The notes: generated by a model from the letters alone, not told the origin. Counted from the stretch's first letter, positions 36,885-45,942 are shown. The stretch is 64,000 bases of DNA from Dethiosulfovibrio peptidovorans (GCA_002748665.1 PDTB01000017.1:1-64000); one strand, 5' to 3'. A program made the numbers and translations.

Positions 36885-38537
36885 ATGATTGAAGAGCTCC
36901 ACATTCACGGTATCGGCGGCATCGACGAGGCCCATCTTTCCCTGTCGTCTGGACTGACGGCCATAACCGGCGAAAGCGGTGCGGGGAAGAGCAGCGTCGT
37001 CCGATCCCTGGAATTGGCATCCGGGAAACGGGGGAACTCCTCGGTTATCCGGTCGGATCGCCAGGACGCCGTGGTCGAAGCTATTTATACTTGGGACGAT
37101 GATAACGAGGACGATCCCTATGCGCCTCAGGAAGGGCGTCTCTTCGTCCGCAGGGAGTTGGCTCGTAACGGTCGGGGGAAGGTCTTTCTTCAGGATTGCC
37201 AGGCCCCCCTCTCCACCCTCTCTGATCGGGTCCAGAAACTTATCGTCATTCAGAGCCAGTTTGCGCAACTTGAGCTTCTGGATCAGGAGAAACAGCTGGA
37301 GTTGGTCGATCACTGCGGAGGTTCTGAGCTGGCGTCCGTGAAGGACTCCCTGGGGAGGATGGTTCGGGCCACCATTGAATCGGAGAGGCGTCTCCAGTCA
37401 CTTCGATCTCGTCAGAAGGAGATTACCGATCGATTTCAGGGAGCCGAGGACGTGATTCTGGGCTGGCGCCAATCAGCCATATCTCCGAACGTCGAACGCA
37501 ACTGGGAAGAGCAGTATGAACGGGAGACTCGGGAATTGGCCTCTCTGGACGAGATCGCCCGGATTATGGACAACCTGGACGGAGATGGGGCGGAGACCCT
37601 GAGGGAGCAGCTGGAACGAACGACCGGGCGCCTTTCGGAACTGGTCTCTCAGGATATTGAGCCTCGGCTTTCTCAAGCCCTGAACGACCTGTGGAACGGG
37701 TTTGAGGCTCTCCTGGAGGTCATGAAAACCGCCTCAATACCGGGATGTCGATCCAGCCTGGAGGAGTCGGTGGAGCGGCTGGAGACGAAACTCGGCGGGC
37801 TTCGGAAGCTGAAACGGGCGGCTGGAGTCTCTTCCACGGAGGAACTCGTGGCATATTGTACGGACGCTGACCGAGAGTTGACCTGGCTTGAGGAGAGCCA
37901 TAGTCAAAAGGCACACCTTGAGGAGGAGGTAGAGACTTTTCGTCGCCGAGCCTCTCGGATGGCCCTGGAGCTGCGACAGCTGCGGCATCAGGCGGCACAG
38001 TGGCTGGAGAAGCGGGTCAACAGCCATCTCTCTGAGATGGCTATGGAGGAGGCTGTTTTCTCTGTCCGGTGTACCCCCGAACGCAGACTTCGTTCCCACG
38101 GTGCCGATTCAGTTGATTTTCAACTGTCGTGGGGGGATGGACCTCCCGGCCCCGTCTCCAAGATGGCCTCGGGGGGCGAACTCAGCCGGATTCTCCTGGC
38201 GGTTCGGCTTTCCTTGCCGGAGGATGGCCGACCGGCTACGGTGGTCTTCGACGAGGTGGAGGCTGGACTGGGAGGGCAGGCCGCAGTCCTGGCGGGCTTG
38301 AAGCTGAAGGACCTTTCCCGGGAAACCCAGGTCATCCTCGTGACCCACGAGGCCTCTATTGCGGCTCTGGCCGACCGCCATTTCGTAGTTCGACGTCAGG
38401 AACTCCTCAGCGATGTTCGGGAGCTTCGAGGTGACGAACGTGTGCCAGAAATTGCCCGGATGCTTTCGGGGGATTTGAATCTGAACGAAGCTCAAGTCCA
38501 TGCGTCTCGGTTGTTGCAAAAAGAGCAAAAGATCTGA
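36885..38537 (+). CDS. recN: DNA repair ATPase RecN
   Basis: A 550-residue SMC-like protein: Walker A GESGAGKSS at residues about 30-38, two coiled-coil arms (about 150-400), ABC signature MASGGELSRILLA and Walker B VVFDEVEAGLGG. It acts in double-strand break repair. The ArgR gene that often lies between nadK and recN in similar operons is absent. Confidence 0.93.
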   Translation: MIEELHIHGIGGIDEAHLSLSSGLTAITGESGAGKSSVVRSLELASGKRGNSSVIRSDRQDAVVEAIYTWDDDNEDDPYAPQEGRLFVRRELARNGRGKVFLQDCQAPLSTLSDRVQKLIVIQSQFAQLELLDQEKQLELVDHCGGSELASVKDSLGRMVRATIESERRLQSLRSRQKEITDRFQGAEDVILGWRQSAISPNVERNWEEQYERETRELASLDEIARIMDNLDGDGAETLREQLERTTGRLSELVSQDIEPRLSQALNDLWNGFEALLEVMKTASIPGCRSSLEESVERLETKLGGLRKLKRAAGVSSTEELVAYCTDADRELTWLEESHSQKAHLEEEVETFRRRASRMALELRQLRHQAAQWLEKRVNSHLSEMAMEEAVFSVRCTPERRLRSHGADSVDFQLSWGDGPPGPVSKMASGGELSRILLAVRLSLPEDGRPATVVFDEVEAGLGGQAAVLAGLKLKDLSRETQVILVTHEASIAALADRHFVVRRQELLSDVRELRGDERVPEIARMLSGDLNLNEAQVHASRLLQKEQKI

Positions 38538-38558
38538 CCTCAGAAGGGAGGACTCGAC

Positions 38559-39130
38559 ATGAAAGCCCGACTGGCAACACCGTTCGACATAGATATGGTT
38601 CTGGGACTACAGAGGAAAAACCTGGTGTCCAATATGACGGACGAAGAGAAGAGAAACGGGTTTGTCACCACACCGTTTACCCTGAAACAATTGAACGACC
38701 TGATTCAGGTTGATGGGCTCTTCGTTCTGGACGACGATGGAGCCGTCGTTGGGTATGCCATGGCAGCCGGTTGGGACTACTTTGAGGGACGGCCTATGTT
38801 CGATTACATGATCGAGAGATTCTCCGGCCTGAACTACAAGGGAACGGCCATCATGCGCGACAACTTCTTTCAGTACGGCCCTGTGTGCATCGCCGGGGAA
38901 AAACGGGGAACTCACACCCTCCCCGCCCTTTTCGAGGAGATGAGGGCCCACATGTCGTCCAGTTTCGATGTCGGAACGACGTTTATCAATAAAACGAACG
39001 CCGATCTTTCGAGGCTCACACCAGAAAGATCGGGCTCGATGTAATCGACGAATTCGAGTTCAACGACAACAGCTACTATGGGTTGGCCTTTCTCACCCCT
39101 GTGGGAACTACTCAACAGAACGCACCTTAA
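38559..39130 (+). pseudogene. GNAT-family N-acetyltransferase, frameshifted near the C-terminus
   Basis: The first frame encodes about 148 residues of a GNAT enzyme and then runs into an early stop at 39042. Shifting back one base at about 39002 restores a further 42 residues ending in FEFNDNSYYGLAFLTPVG, the usual last strand of the fold, with a stop at 39128. One missing C at about 39000-39002 explains this. It could be a real mutation, a sequencing error or, less likely, a programmed shift. The substrate is unknown. Good AGAAGGGAGG site before the ATG. Confidence 0.7.
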
Positions 39131-39302
39131 TAATCAGAATAACTGGAAGAATCACTTTTCAGGGCAGACGTTTGAAAAATATTTTAAAAGATTGCTTAAT
39201 GGAAATTCTAAAAGCTCAAGAGATGAGCTCTCATGACGACCTGCCTGTAACGGATGTATTGAACAACTGCACAATGCCCCGTCAGAAGTGTTGCCGTGAG
39301 TC

Positions 39303-39331
39303 TTGACGCCCCAGGGCCTCTCCCGTATAAT
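39303..39331 (+). promoter_or_regulatory. Sigma-70-type promoter for rplU-prp-rpmA
   Basis: TTGACG (39303-39308) and a perfect TATAAT (39326-39331) with an ideal 17-base spacer. It is the best promoter match in the window and leaves a leader of about 70 bases before rplU. Confidence 0.8.
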
Positions 39332-39409
39332 GTCAAAATTGTTAGTGAGCCGCATGAGACGGGTTTTTAAAGCGAAGCTACCCGATCTTGGCGAGAGGAG
39401 AGGATTAGT

Positions 39410-39721
39410 ATGTATGCGATCATCGAGACCGGAGGGAAACAGTATCGAGTTCAGCCCGGCGACGAACTTCGAGTGGAGAAGCTCGCTGTTGAGGAAGACG
39501 GCGCTGTGACCTTCGATAAGGTGCTTTTACTGGGCTCCGATGAGGGCGTTACGGTGGGAAGCCCGACGGTGCCCGGAGCGTCGGTTACGGGAACGGTTCT
39601 GTCCAGCGGAAAGGCGAAAAAACTCATCGTCTTCAAGTACAAGAACAAGACCAATTACCGCAGGTTTCGGGGGCACAGACAGCCTTACAGCCTGGTTCGG
39701 ATAGACGCCGTCAACCCCTAA
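39410..39721 (+). CDS. rplU: 50S ribosomal protein L21
   Basis: A 103-residue protein with the family start [14 protein letters not shown], a beta-barrel core and the C-terminal KNYRR-like stretch ([14 protein letters not shown]). First gene of the L21-Prp-L27 operon. Confidence 0.97.
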   Translation: MYAIIETGGKQYRVQPGDELRVEKLAVEEDGAVTFDKVLLLGSDEGVTVGSPTVPGASVTGTVLSSGKAKKLIVFKYKNKTNYRRFRGHRQPYSLVRIDAVNP

Positions 39722-39725
39722 GCTC

Positions 39726-40055
39726 ATGACCAGGGTCGAGGTGTCCCTTCGAGGGGAACTCATCTTTGGTCTCTCTGTGTGTGGGCATTCGGGCTACGCC
39801 CCGTCTGGACAGGATATCGTCTGTTCTGCCGTAACGACTCTGGTTCAAACGCTTCATATTGGCCTGGCCGACGTGCTTCATCTTTCGCTGGACTCCCAAG
39901 TCCATCGGGAGTCGGCGGTGATCGCCATGAGATGGCGTGATGAATCGCCTGAAGCCCAGGCAATAGTGGCTACCGTGGTCGAGAGCTTTCGGGCTCTGGC
40001 CCGAACTTATCCCGAAAACGTAGAAGTGGTGGAGGTGCAGGAATATGCTGTATAG
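39726..40055 (+). CDS. prp: Ribosomal-processing cysteine protease Prp
   Basis: A 109-residue protease (YsxB family). The catalytic pair is visible as histidine 21 in GHSGYA and cysteine 33 in DIVCSAV. It removes the N-terminal extension of L27, which is encoded by the overlapping next gene and carries the matching cleavage motif. Confidence 0.93.
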   Translation: MTRVEVSLRGELIFGLSVCGHSGYAPSGQDIVCSAVTTLVQTLHIGLADVLHLSLDSQVHRESAVIAMRWRDESPEAQAIVATVVESFRALARTYPENVEVVEVQEYAV

Positions 40056-40338
40056 TTTTTTTGAACTTCAGTTTTTCGCCCATAAAAAAGGCCAGGGAAG
40101 CAGCTCAAACGGGAGGGATTCCCGGGGGCAGAGGCTTGGTCTCAAGCTGAGCGATGGTCAGCTCGCCAAGGCAGGCAATATCATCGTTCGCCAGAGGGGC
40201 ACGTCCTTTCATCCCGGGCAGAACGTGGGGCTCGGCAAGGACTATACCCTGTTTGCCCTGAAGGACGGTGTGGTTCGCTTCAAGAGCAAAGGGAACAGAA
40301 AATACGTCCTCGTTGAAGAGTCGGCTGTCGCTGTTTAA
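40045..40338 (+). CDS. rpmA: 50S ribosomal protein L27 with cleavable N-terminal extension
   Basis: A 97-residue protein whose mature part starts AHKKGQGSS and contains [12 protein letters not shown]. It is preceded by a 12-residue extension ending LQFFA, the Prp cleavage motif known in Firmicutes and some other phyla. The start overlaps the end of prp by 11 bases. Confidence 0.96.
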   Translation: MLYSFFELQFFAHKKGQGSSSNGRDSRGQRLGLKLSDGQLAKAGNIIVRQRGTSFHPGQNVGLGKDYTLFALKDGVVRFKSKGNRKYVLVEESAVAV

Positions 40339-40363
40339 CGTTTTTTCTTCGGCATAGCCAGCT

Positions 40364-40397
40364 ACGGGCCCAGGTTCCCCTTGGCCCGTTTTTTTTT
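40364..40397 (+). terminator. Rho-independent terminator after rpmA
   Basis: ACGGGCC (40364-40370) pairs with GGCCCGT (40383-40389) and is followed by a run of nine Ts. It separates the ribosomal operon from obgE. Confidence 0.88.
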
Positions 40398-40421
40398 CAT
40401 GGATATTCAGGGGGCCTTTTC

Positions 40422-41723
40422 GTGAAATTTGTGGACATGGTGACCATCCAGGTCTCTGCTGGTCGAGGTGGCAACGGGTGCATGAGTTTCCGTCGAGAGA
40501 AATTCGTCCCCAAGGGTGGCCCCGATGGGGGGAACGGCGGTCGTGGGGGGCACGTGTATCTTGAGGCTACTCCCGATATCCACACCTTGGCCGATTTCGA
40601 GTATTCCCGGCGAATCTCAGCTACCGACGGAGAACACGGTCAGGGCTCCAAAAAATTCGGAGCCAATGGATCGGACGTGGTAGTGAAGGTTCCCTGTGGG
40701 ACGGTAGTGTTCGATAAGGATCGAGGCGAGCCTCTGGCCGATCTCCTGGAACCGGGGGATCGGTGTCAAGCTGCCCGAGGCGGTCGTGGAGGTAAGGGAA
40801 ACGCCCATTTTGCCAGTTCCCGTCGGCGGGCACCTCGCTTCTCGGAGAAGGGCGAGGAAGGACAAAAGCGAACCATTACGCTGGAGCTTAAGCTTATCGC
40901 CGACGTCGCGCTGGTGGGACTCCCCAATGCCGGCAAGTCCAGTCTCCTGGCTGCTATCTCCGGTGCTACCCCGAAAGTGGCCGACTATCCTTTTACGACC
41001 CTGTCCCCTAACTTGGGCGTACTTTGCCTCGACCAGGAAAAAATCGTGGTTGCCGATATTCCGGGACTCATAGAGGGAGCTCACGAAAACAAGGGGCTAG
41101 GACACTATTTTCTCCGCCATATCGAGCGAACCAGAGCCATCGTCCACGTCTTGGACCTGTCGGCCGGCGATCCTAACTCGGTTCTGTCTCAGTGGGAGAC
41201 CGTGCTGGATGAGTTTCAAGCGTATAACGCTGCCCTCTTGGATCGCCCGTATCTGATCGTAGGGAATAAGACGGACCTTCCGGGAACCGCTGACGTATCG
41301 CGAGGTGTGGCTCAGCACTTTCGGGAGCGTAGTATCTCCTATTTCGAGACGAGCGCCCTGACTGGCGATGGCGTGTCTGATTTTATCGATGCCATCGTAC
41401 GGCTCTGTCGGGAACATCCAAGACCTACTGGGATGACCAGGCTTTACGCCACGGTGGAGGAGGAGTCCCATGGACCTTGGGGACGAGGGCGCGTTCAGGT
41501 GATTCGTCTTGCCGACTCGGGACATTTTCGGGTGATCCATCCTCGGATCGAGGTGGCTGTTGCCCGGTATGATTTCGGCCAGGAGGAAGCGGTGGTTCGA
41601 TTTATGCGGATTCTTCGGGAGTATCGGGTGGAGGATCTTCTGGAGGCCGGTGGAGCCCAGGAAGGCGACACCATTCATATCGGCGATGTCACTTTTGAAT
41701 TTCAGCCCGAACGGGCCTACTGA
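40422..41723 (+). CDS. obgE: Obg/CgtA GTPase
   Basis: A 433-residue protein: a Gly-rich Obg fold (residues 1-158), a GTPase domain with G1 GLPNAGKS at 166-173, DIPG and NKTD, and a C-terminal OCT domain (about 340-425). It acts in 50S subunit assembly and stress response. GTG 40422 is taken as start. Confidence 0.95.
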   Translation: MKFVDMVTIQVSAGRGGNGCMSFRREKFVPKGGPDGGNGGRGGHVYLEATPDIHTLADFEYSRRISATDGEHGQGSKKFGANGSDVVVKVPCGTVVFDKDRGEPLADLLEPGDRCQAARGGRGGKGNAHFASSRRRAPRFSEKGEEGQKRTITLELKLIADVALVGLPNAGKSSLLAAISGATPKVADYPFTTLSPNLGVLCLDQEKIVVADIPGLIEGAHENKGLGHYFLRHIERTRAIVHVLDLSAGDPNSVLSQWETVLDEFQAYNAALLDRPYLIVGNKTDLPGTADVSRGVAQHFRERSISYFETSALTGDGVSDFIDAIVRLCREHPRPTGMTRLYATVEEESHGPWGRGRVQVIRLADSGHFRVIHPRIEVAVARYDFGQEEAVVRFMRILREYRVEDLLEAGGAQEGDTIHIGDVTFEFQPERAY

Positions 41724-42375
41724 GAAGGACTTCCCCCGACGGATCGGCATCATGGGGGGAACCTTCGATCCGATTCATCATGGACATCTGGTGGTAGCGG
41801 AAGAAGCCTATTGGGCTTTGGAGCTCGAACGGGTTATTTTTATCCCGACGGGCAACTCTTTCCATAAATCGGAGCGTCGGATCTCCTCGGCCGAGGATCG
41901 ATACATGATGACCTGTCTGGCTACTTTGGAAAACGAACATTTTCGGGTCTCCCGAGTTGAGATCGATCGTCATGAACCCAGCTACACCGTGGAGACCTTG
42001 CGCGAGATGAGGCACTGGTTTTCTCAGGGAGAGGCCAAGTTTTTCTTTATCACCGGTATCGATGCCGTGTTGACCATCCTTGATTGGCACGAACGGGATG
42101 CCCTGCCCGATCTGTGTACCATAGTGGCGGTCAACAGACCGGGTTTCGACGATAGGGCCGGGCTCGACGCTATCCAGGATCTGCCCGCCCCCCTCCGGAA
42201 AGTGGTTTTTCCTCTGACCGTACCTTCTCTGTCCATATCGAGTACCGATGTTCGACGTCGAGCTGCGGAGGGGAAGAACATCCGCTATCTGGTGCCTCCT
42301 CTGGTGGAGCGGTATATTCTGAAAAGACGCCTGTACCAGGAAGGCAATCACGGCGGGATAGTCAGAAAGGGATGA
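41686..42375 (+). CDS. nadD: Nicotinate-nucleotide adenylyltransferase
   Basis: A nucleotidyltransferase (229 residues from this start) with GGTFDPIHHGHL and the C-terminal SISSTDVRRRAAEGKNIRYLVP signature. It makes deamido-NAD, the substrate of NadE. The start is uncertain: ATG 41686 within the end of obgE, TTG 41695 or the internal ATG 41751 are all possible; the family usually has a few residues before IGIMGG. Confidence 0.9.
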   Translation: MSLLNFSPNGPTEKDFPRRIGIMGGTFDPIHHGHLVVAEEAYWALELERVIFIPTGNSFHKSERRISSAEDRYMMTCLATLENEHFRVSRVEIDRHEPSYTVETLREMRHWFSQGEAKFFFITGIDAVLTILDWHERDALPDLCTIVAVNRPGFDDRAGLDAIQDLPAPLRKVVFPLTVPSLSISSTDVRRRAAEGKNIRYLVPPLVERYILKRRLYQEGNHGGIVRKG

Positions 42376-42376
42376 A

Positions 42377-43636
42377 ATGATGGTACGGAAAATGCGGATT
42401 TTGATTCTGATCCTGGTCGTTCTGGCATCTACTTCGGCAGGTGTCGCCTGGCGTCTCAGGAGGCTCATCTCTCCCGAGGCGAAGGATATCAAGCAGACTG
42501 TCCAGTTCGACGAGAAGACTGGCAGCGTGAATATCCTGGCCGTCGGGATGGACGATGTCGAGGGAGCCCACCGATCAGATACCATCGCTTTCATAACGGT
42601 TGACATCGATCAGAAATGGATCAAGATCATCTCCCTTCCAAGGGATACCAGGACGTCTATTCGAGGACACGGAACTCAAAAGATCAATCACGCCTTTGCC
42701 TATGGGGGCATGGATCTTCTGAAGGAGACGGTCGTCAACCTCCTGGGAATGCCCATTCATTATTCGGTGGCGGTCAACTACCAAAGCTTCCCCAAAATAG
42801 TGGATATCCTGGGCGGCATCGACATCGACGTTCAAAAGAACCTCCGATACACCGACAAGGCCGGTCATCTTTCCATAAATATCAAAAAAGGTTGGAGGCA
42901 TCTGGACGGAAAAACCGCACTAGGATATGTCCGCTTTCGCCACGACGCCCTGGGGGATATTGGCCGAATTCGACGGCAGCAGCGATTTCTCAAGGCTCTC
43001 CTGAAAAAAATGTATGACCCGGTCACTATGTCGAACCTCTCAGAGATCACCTCGGAGCTTCTTTCCGTTCTCAAGACCGATATTCCCCCAAGTCAGGCTC
43101 TTTTGCTTGCGTCGTACTTGAAGGATATCCCCCCGAGCAGGGTCTCCTTTTTGACCATGCCGGGCAAGGCAGCTCTCATCAACGGTATCAGCTACTGGTC
43201 GCCGGATTTGGTCGAGATGTCGACCATGCTCACGTCGGATGAAGCGGAGGAGGAGCAGGCCTCGACCAACGAGGGAGCTCAGGACTCAAATACCACCAGC
43301 AACGACGTTCAGAAGGTACTTCAAGCTATCGACCGTCCTGTCGCTGTCCTTAACGGCGATGGAGCCTCGGGACTTGGAAAAAAAGTGTCGTCCCAATTGG
43401 AGCGTCAAGGTATCGAGGTGTTATACGTGGGGAATGCCAAACATTTTGATTTTCACTACAGCACTATAAGCCATAAACCAGGGGAGCAAAATCATTCAGC
43501 CGCCTTGGCTTTGGCCGATTTATGCGATATCTCGGAGAACCTCGTCCAGTCGGACACTAAATCACCCTATGAGGTTACAGTGACCCTAGGACACGATAAG
43601 GATCGAATCCTGGATATTCTGGAGCGGGTTCAATGA
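42377..43636 (+). CDS. LytR-CpsA-Psr (LCP) family protein with LytR_C domain
   Basis: A 419-residue membrane-anchored protein: one N-terminal helix (residues 6-24), an LCP domain with SDTIAF, SLPRDTR and INHAFAYGG, and a C-terminal LytR_C domain (about 315-415) after an acidic/Ser-rich linker. In Gram-positives LCP enzymes move undecaprenyl-linked polymers onto peptidoglycan. Here the WecA-type enzyme at 8285 could supply such a polymer; that link is inference. Confidence 0.9.
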   Translation: MMVRKMRILILILVVLASTSAGVAWRLRRLISPEAKDIKQTVQFDEKTGSVNILAVGMDDVEGAHRSDTIAFITVDIDQKWIKIISLPRDTRTSIRGHGTQKINHAFAYGGMDLLKETVVNLLGMPIHYSVAVNYQSFPKIVDILGGIDIDVQKNLRYTDKAGHLSINIKKGWRHLDGKTALGYVRFRHDALGDIGRIRRQQRFLKALLKKMYDPVTMSNLSEITSELLSVLKTDIPPSQALLLASYLKDIPPSRVSFLTMPGKAALINGISYWSPDLVEMSTMLTSDEAEEEQASTNEGAQDSNTTSNDVQKVLQAIDRPVAVLNGDGASGLGKKVSSQLERQGIEVLYVGNAKHFDFHYSTISHKPGEQNHSAALALADLCDISENLVQSDTKSPYEVTVTLGHDKDRILDILERVQ

Positions 43637-44019
43637 GAGGGATAGAGACAGAGAAGGAGGAGCCATACGTGGAGAAGGATAAGACCGTCGAGATGGTGGT
43701 AGCCCAGGCGGTTGCCGACAAACGGGGGCGTGACGTGACCGTCATGGATGTCTCCAAAGCATCGACCATAGCCGATCAGTTCATAGTCGTCACCGCAAAC
43801 TCGGATATTCACATGGGCACCCTGTGCGATGCGGCGGGAGATGTTCTGGACGAGTTGAACGTGGACTATACCGTTGAGGGACAAACGAGCTCCCAGTGGC
43901 GTCTCCTCGACGCCGGAAATCTCCTGGTCCACGTCTTCAGTTCCAAAGGACGGGAATTCTACGACCTGGAACGGGTCTGGGGGGACCATCCTTCGTATCG
44001 TCTGGAAAACGTGGACTGA
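43633..44019 (+). CDS. rsfS: Ribosomal silencing factor RsfS (Iojap)
   Basis: A 128-residue protein with the Iojap core: VMDVSKASTIADQFIVVTANS, EGQTSSQWRLLDAGNLLVHVF and FYDLERVWGDHP. It binds L14 and blocks subunit joining during starvation. The ATG overlaps the LCP stop; the order obgE-nadD-LCP-rsfS is widespread. Confidence 0.95.
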   Translation: MRGIETEKEEPYVEKDKTVEMVVAQAVADKRGRDVTVMDVSKASTIADQFIVVTANSDIHMGTLCDAAGDVLDELNVDYTVEGQTSSQWRLLDAGNLLVHVFSSKGREFYDLERVWGDHPSYRLENVD

Positions 44020-44031
44020 AGATGAAGACGG

Positions 44032-44068
44032 ACGAGGTGTTGAGATCATTCTCGATGCCTCGTTTTTT
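44032..44068 (+). terminator. Rho-independent terminator after rsfS
   Basis: ACGAGG pairs with CCTCGT and an inner GAGA with TCTC around a TCAT loop; TTTTTT follows. The last Ts overlap the candidate promoter of the transporter operon. Confidence 0.8.
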
Positions 44069-44096
44069 GACAGCTCGTTATGTCCTATAATATATC
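44067..44096 (+). promoter_or_regulatory. Promoter candidate for the ABC importer operon
   Basis: A perfect TTGACA (44067-44072) is followed after 18 bases by TATATC (44091-44096). A better-looking TATAAT at 44086 is only 13 bases away and too close to pair with it. The gap between rsfS and the permease gene leaves a leader of about 100 bases. Confidence 0.5.
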
Positions 44097-44126
44097 TTAT
44101 GTTGCGCATGATCCATTATGGTCTGT

Positions 44127-44162
44127 CTTGCAATCATGTTGCTTATGCAATATAATTGCAAG
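44127..44162. promoter_or_regulatory. Nested dyad, candidate operator of the ABC importer
   Basis: CTTGCAAT (44127-44134) and ATTGCAAG (44155-44162) are exact inverted repeats around an inner TTGC/GCAA dyad (44139-44150). It lies between the candidate promoter and the permease gene. It is not a clear match to Fur or DtxR consensus; a metal- or heme-responsive repressor is possible but unproven. An RNA hairpin is the alternative reading. Confidence 0.45.
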
Positions 44163-44199
44163 AGGATGAGGATGCAGGCGCTTGAAAGGAGATCTGTTC

Positions 44200-45168
44200 A
44201 TGTACCGTCGAACTCTATGCCCCTGGCTTATGGCTGGAGTTATCCTTCTAGTTGTATCACCGGCTTTGGGACGATATCCCCTGGAGATCAGGGATGTCCT
44301 GTCGGGAGATCCCGTGGCTTCGGCGATTTTTTTTCGGATCAGGGTTCCCAGGATCCTGGCCGGTCTTATGGTGGGGGCTTCTCTGGCTTCTTCCGGAGCG
44401 GCTTTTCAAGGCCTTTTTCGAAATCCTCTGGCATCTCCGGGGTTGTTGGGAGCTTCTTCAGGTGCTGCCTTTGGAGCGGCTTTGGGAATTTTTTTGACCC
44501 TGGGCACCGGTACTATCGAGCTGGCCTCTTTTTTTGGCGGTTTGGCCGCCGTGATTGGGACGTTTTTCCTGGGAAGGCGATTTGCTGTTGGGGGAACTTT
44601 CGGTCTCATCCTCTCGGGAATAATGGTCTCATCTCTCTTTTCGGCAGCGGTATCGTTTCTGAAGTTTTTCGCCGATCCCACTGATACATTGCCCAATATC
44701 GTATTCTGGCTTATGGGAAGTCTGTCGTCGACCGATATGAACGACGTGGTGCGGATCACTTTGCCCGTTATCGCGGGTCTCTGTCTTCTGTGGGGCTCGG
44801 CATGGAGAGTCAACGTTCTCTCCTTGGGTGAGGCTGAAGCCGCCGCCCTCGGTCTGGATGTCCGTCTCTGGCGAACGGCGATTATCGTGGGCTCCACCGT
44901 TCTTGTGGCCTCGGCGGTCTCGATCAGTGGGGTCATCGGATGGGTGGGCTTGGTTGTGCCTCATTTTGTCCGATTTTTGGTTGGCCCTGATTTTCGGCTG
45001 GTCATTCCCTGGTCAGGGGCTTTCGGAGGGGTGTTTCTCCTGGCTGCTGACACGGTGTCCAGAACGGCGTTCCCCGTTGAAATTCCTTTGGGCATCTTGA
45101 CGGCGATGATAGGTATTCCCTGTTTTTTGATCCTCATGGGACGGAAAGGAGGTCCTTTATGGCGGTGA
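44200..45168 (+). CDS. FecCD/BtuC-type ABC importer permease
   Basis: A 322-residue polytopic protein of the iron-siderophore/heme/cobalamin permease family: RVPRILAGLMVGASLASSGAAFQ, FRNPLASPGLLG, GVIGWVGLVVPHFVRF and the C-terminal PLGILTAMIGIPCF. ATG 44200 follows AAAGGAGA; the in-frame TTG 44182 lies before that site. With the next two genes it forms a complete importer. Confidence 0.92.
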   Translation: MYRRTLCPWLMAGVILLVVSPALGRYPLEIRDVLSGDPVASAIFFRIRVPRILAGLMVGASLASSGAAFQGLFRNPLASPGLLGASSGAAFGAALGIFLTLGTGTIELASFFGGLAAVIGTFFLGRRFAVGGTFGLILSGIMVSSLFSAAVSFLKFFADPTDTLPNIVFWLMGSLSSTDMNDVVRITLPVIAGLCLLWGSAWRVNVLSLGEAEAAALGLDVRLWRTAIIVGSTVLVASAVSISGVIGWVGLVVPHFVRFLVGPDFRLVIPWSGAFGGVFLLAADTVSRTAFPVEIPLGILTAMIGIPCFLILMGRKGGPLWR

Positions 45169-45917
45169 TCTTCAGCGATCTTTCCTGCGGTTACGGACGT
45201 ACCCCTTTGATTTCCGGTCTCTCCGGCACAGTTGAATCTGGGCAGGTCCTGGCAGTTCTCGGACCAAATGGGGTTGGAAAGACGACTTTTTTTCGATCTA
45301 TTCTGGGCCTTATTCCTCTTATGGCAGGTTCTTTGACCGTCGACGGGTACGCTGTTCTTAGGCAATCTCCCAGGGAACGAGCCAGGCTCATGGCGTACGT
45401 CCCTCAGGAATCGCCTTCACCCTATGGGTATTCGGCCCTGGACATGGTGACCATGGGCAGAACGTGCCACCTTGGTCCTTGGACTTCTCCGTCCCGTCGG
45501 GATAAGGAGGTGGCCAAGGCGGAGCTTGCAGCCCTGGGTATCGGCTCTATGGCGGAGCGATCCTACACGACCCTGAGTGGCGGCGAACGTCAACTTGTTT
45601 TGGTTGCCAGAGCCCTGGCTCAAGAGCCCTCAGTGCTTGTCATGGATGAGCCCACGGCCAGCCTGGACATGGCTAATCGTCACGGAGTCATGAGCACGGT
45701 CAGGAAGGTGACTGGGCGGGGCATATCGGTCATCTTCTCCACTCATTCTCCCGAGGAAGCCTATCGCTACGCCGATCAGGTCCTCCTCATGGGGACTGGA
45801 TCTGTCTCCTGGGGAGGAGCTCGAGAGATTATCTCCGACGCATCCATGTCGAAACTCTACGGCCTTCCTGTTCATATATCGAGGCTTCACGGCGGTTTAA
45901 TCGCTGCGACCGTATAA
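45159..45917 (+). CDS. ABC importer ATP-binding protein (FecE/BtuD type)
   Basis: A 252-residue ATPase: Walker A GPNGVGKTT, a YVPQE Q-loop, signature LSGGERQLV, Walker B VLVMDEPTASLD and a switch histidine in FSTHSPEEA. It overlaps the permease gene by 10 bases. Confidence 0.93.
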   Translation: MAVIFSDLSCGYGRTPLISGLSGTVESGQVLAVLGPNGVGKTTFFRSILGLIPLMAGSLTVDGYAVLRQSPRERARLMAYVPQESPSPYGYSALDMVTMGRTCHLGPWTSPSRRDKEVAKAELAALGIGSMAERSYTTLSGGERQLVLVARALAQEPSVLVMDEPTASLDMANRHGVMSTVRKVTGRGISVIFSTHSPEEAYRYADQVLLMGTGSVSWGGAREIISDASMSKLYGLPVHISRLHGGLIAATV

Positions 45918-45942
45918 ATCAGACGAGGAAAGAGGTATTGGT

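Noticed and set aside
39198-39306. 35-codon frame downstream of the frameshifted GNAT gene
   Set aside because: No ribosome site, no recognisable motif, and it runs into the rplU promoter.
44067-44091. TTGACA paired with TATAAT at 44086-44091
   Set aside because: The spacer is only 13 bases; a weaker -10 at 18 bases is more plausible.
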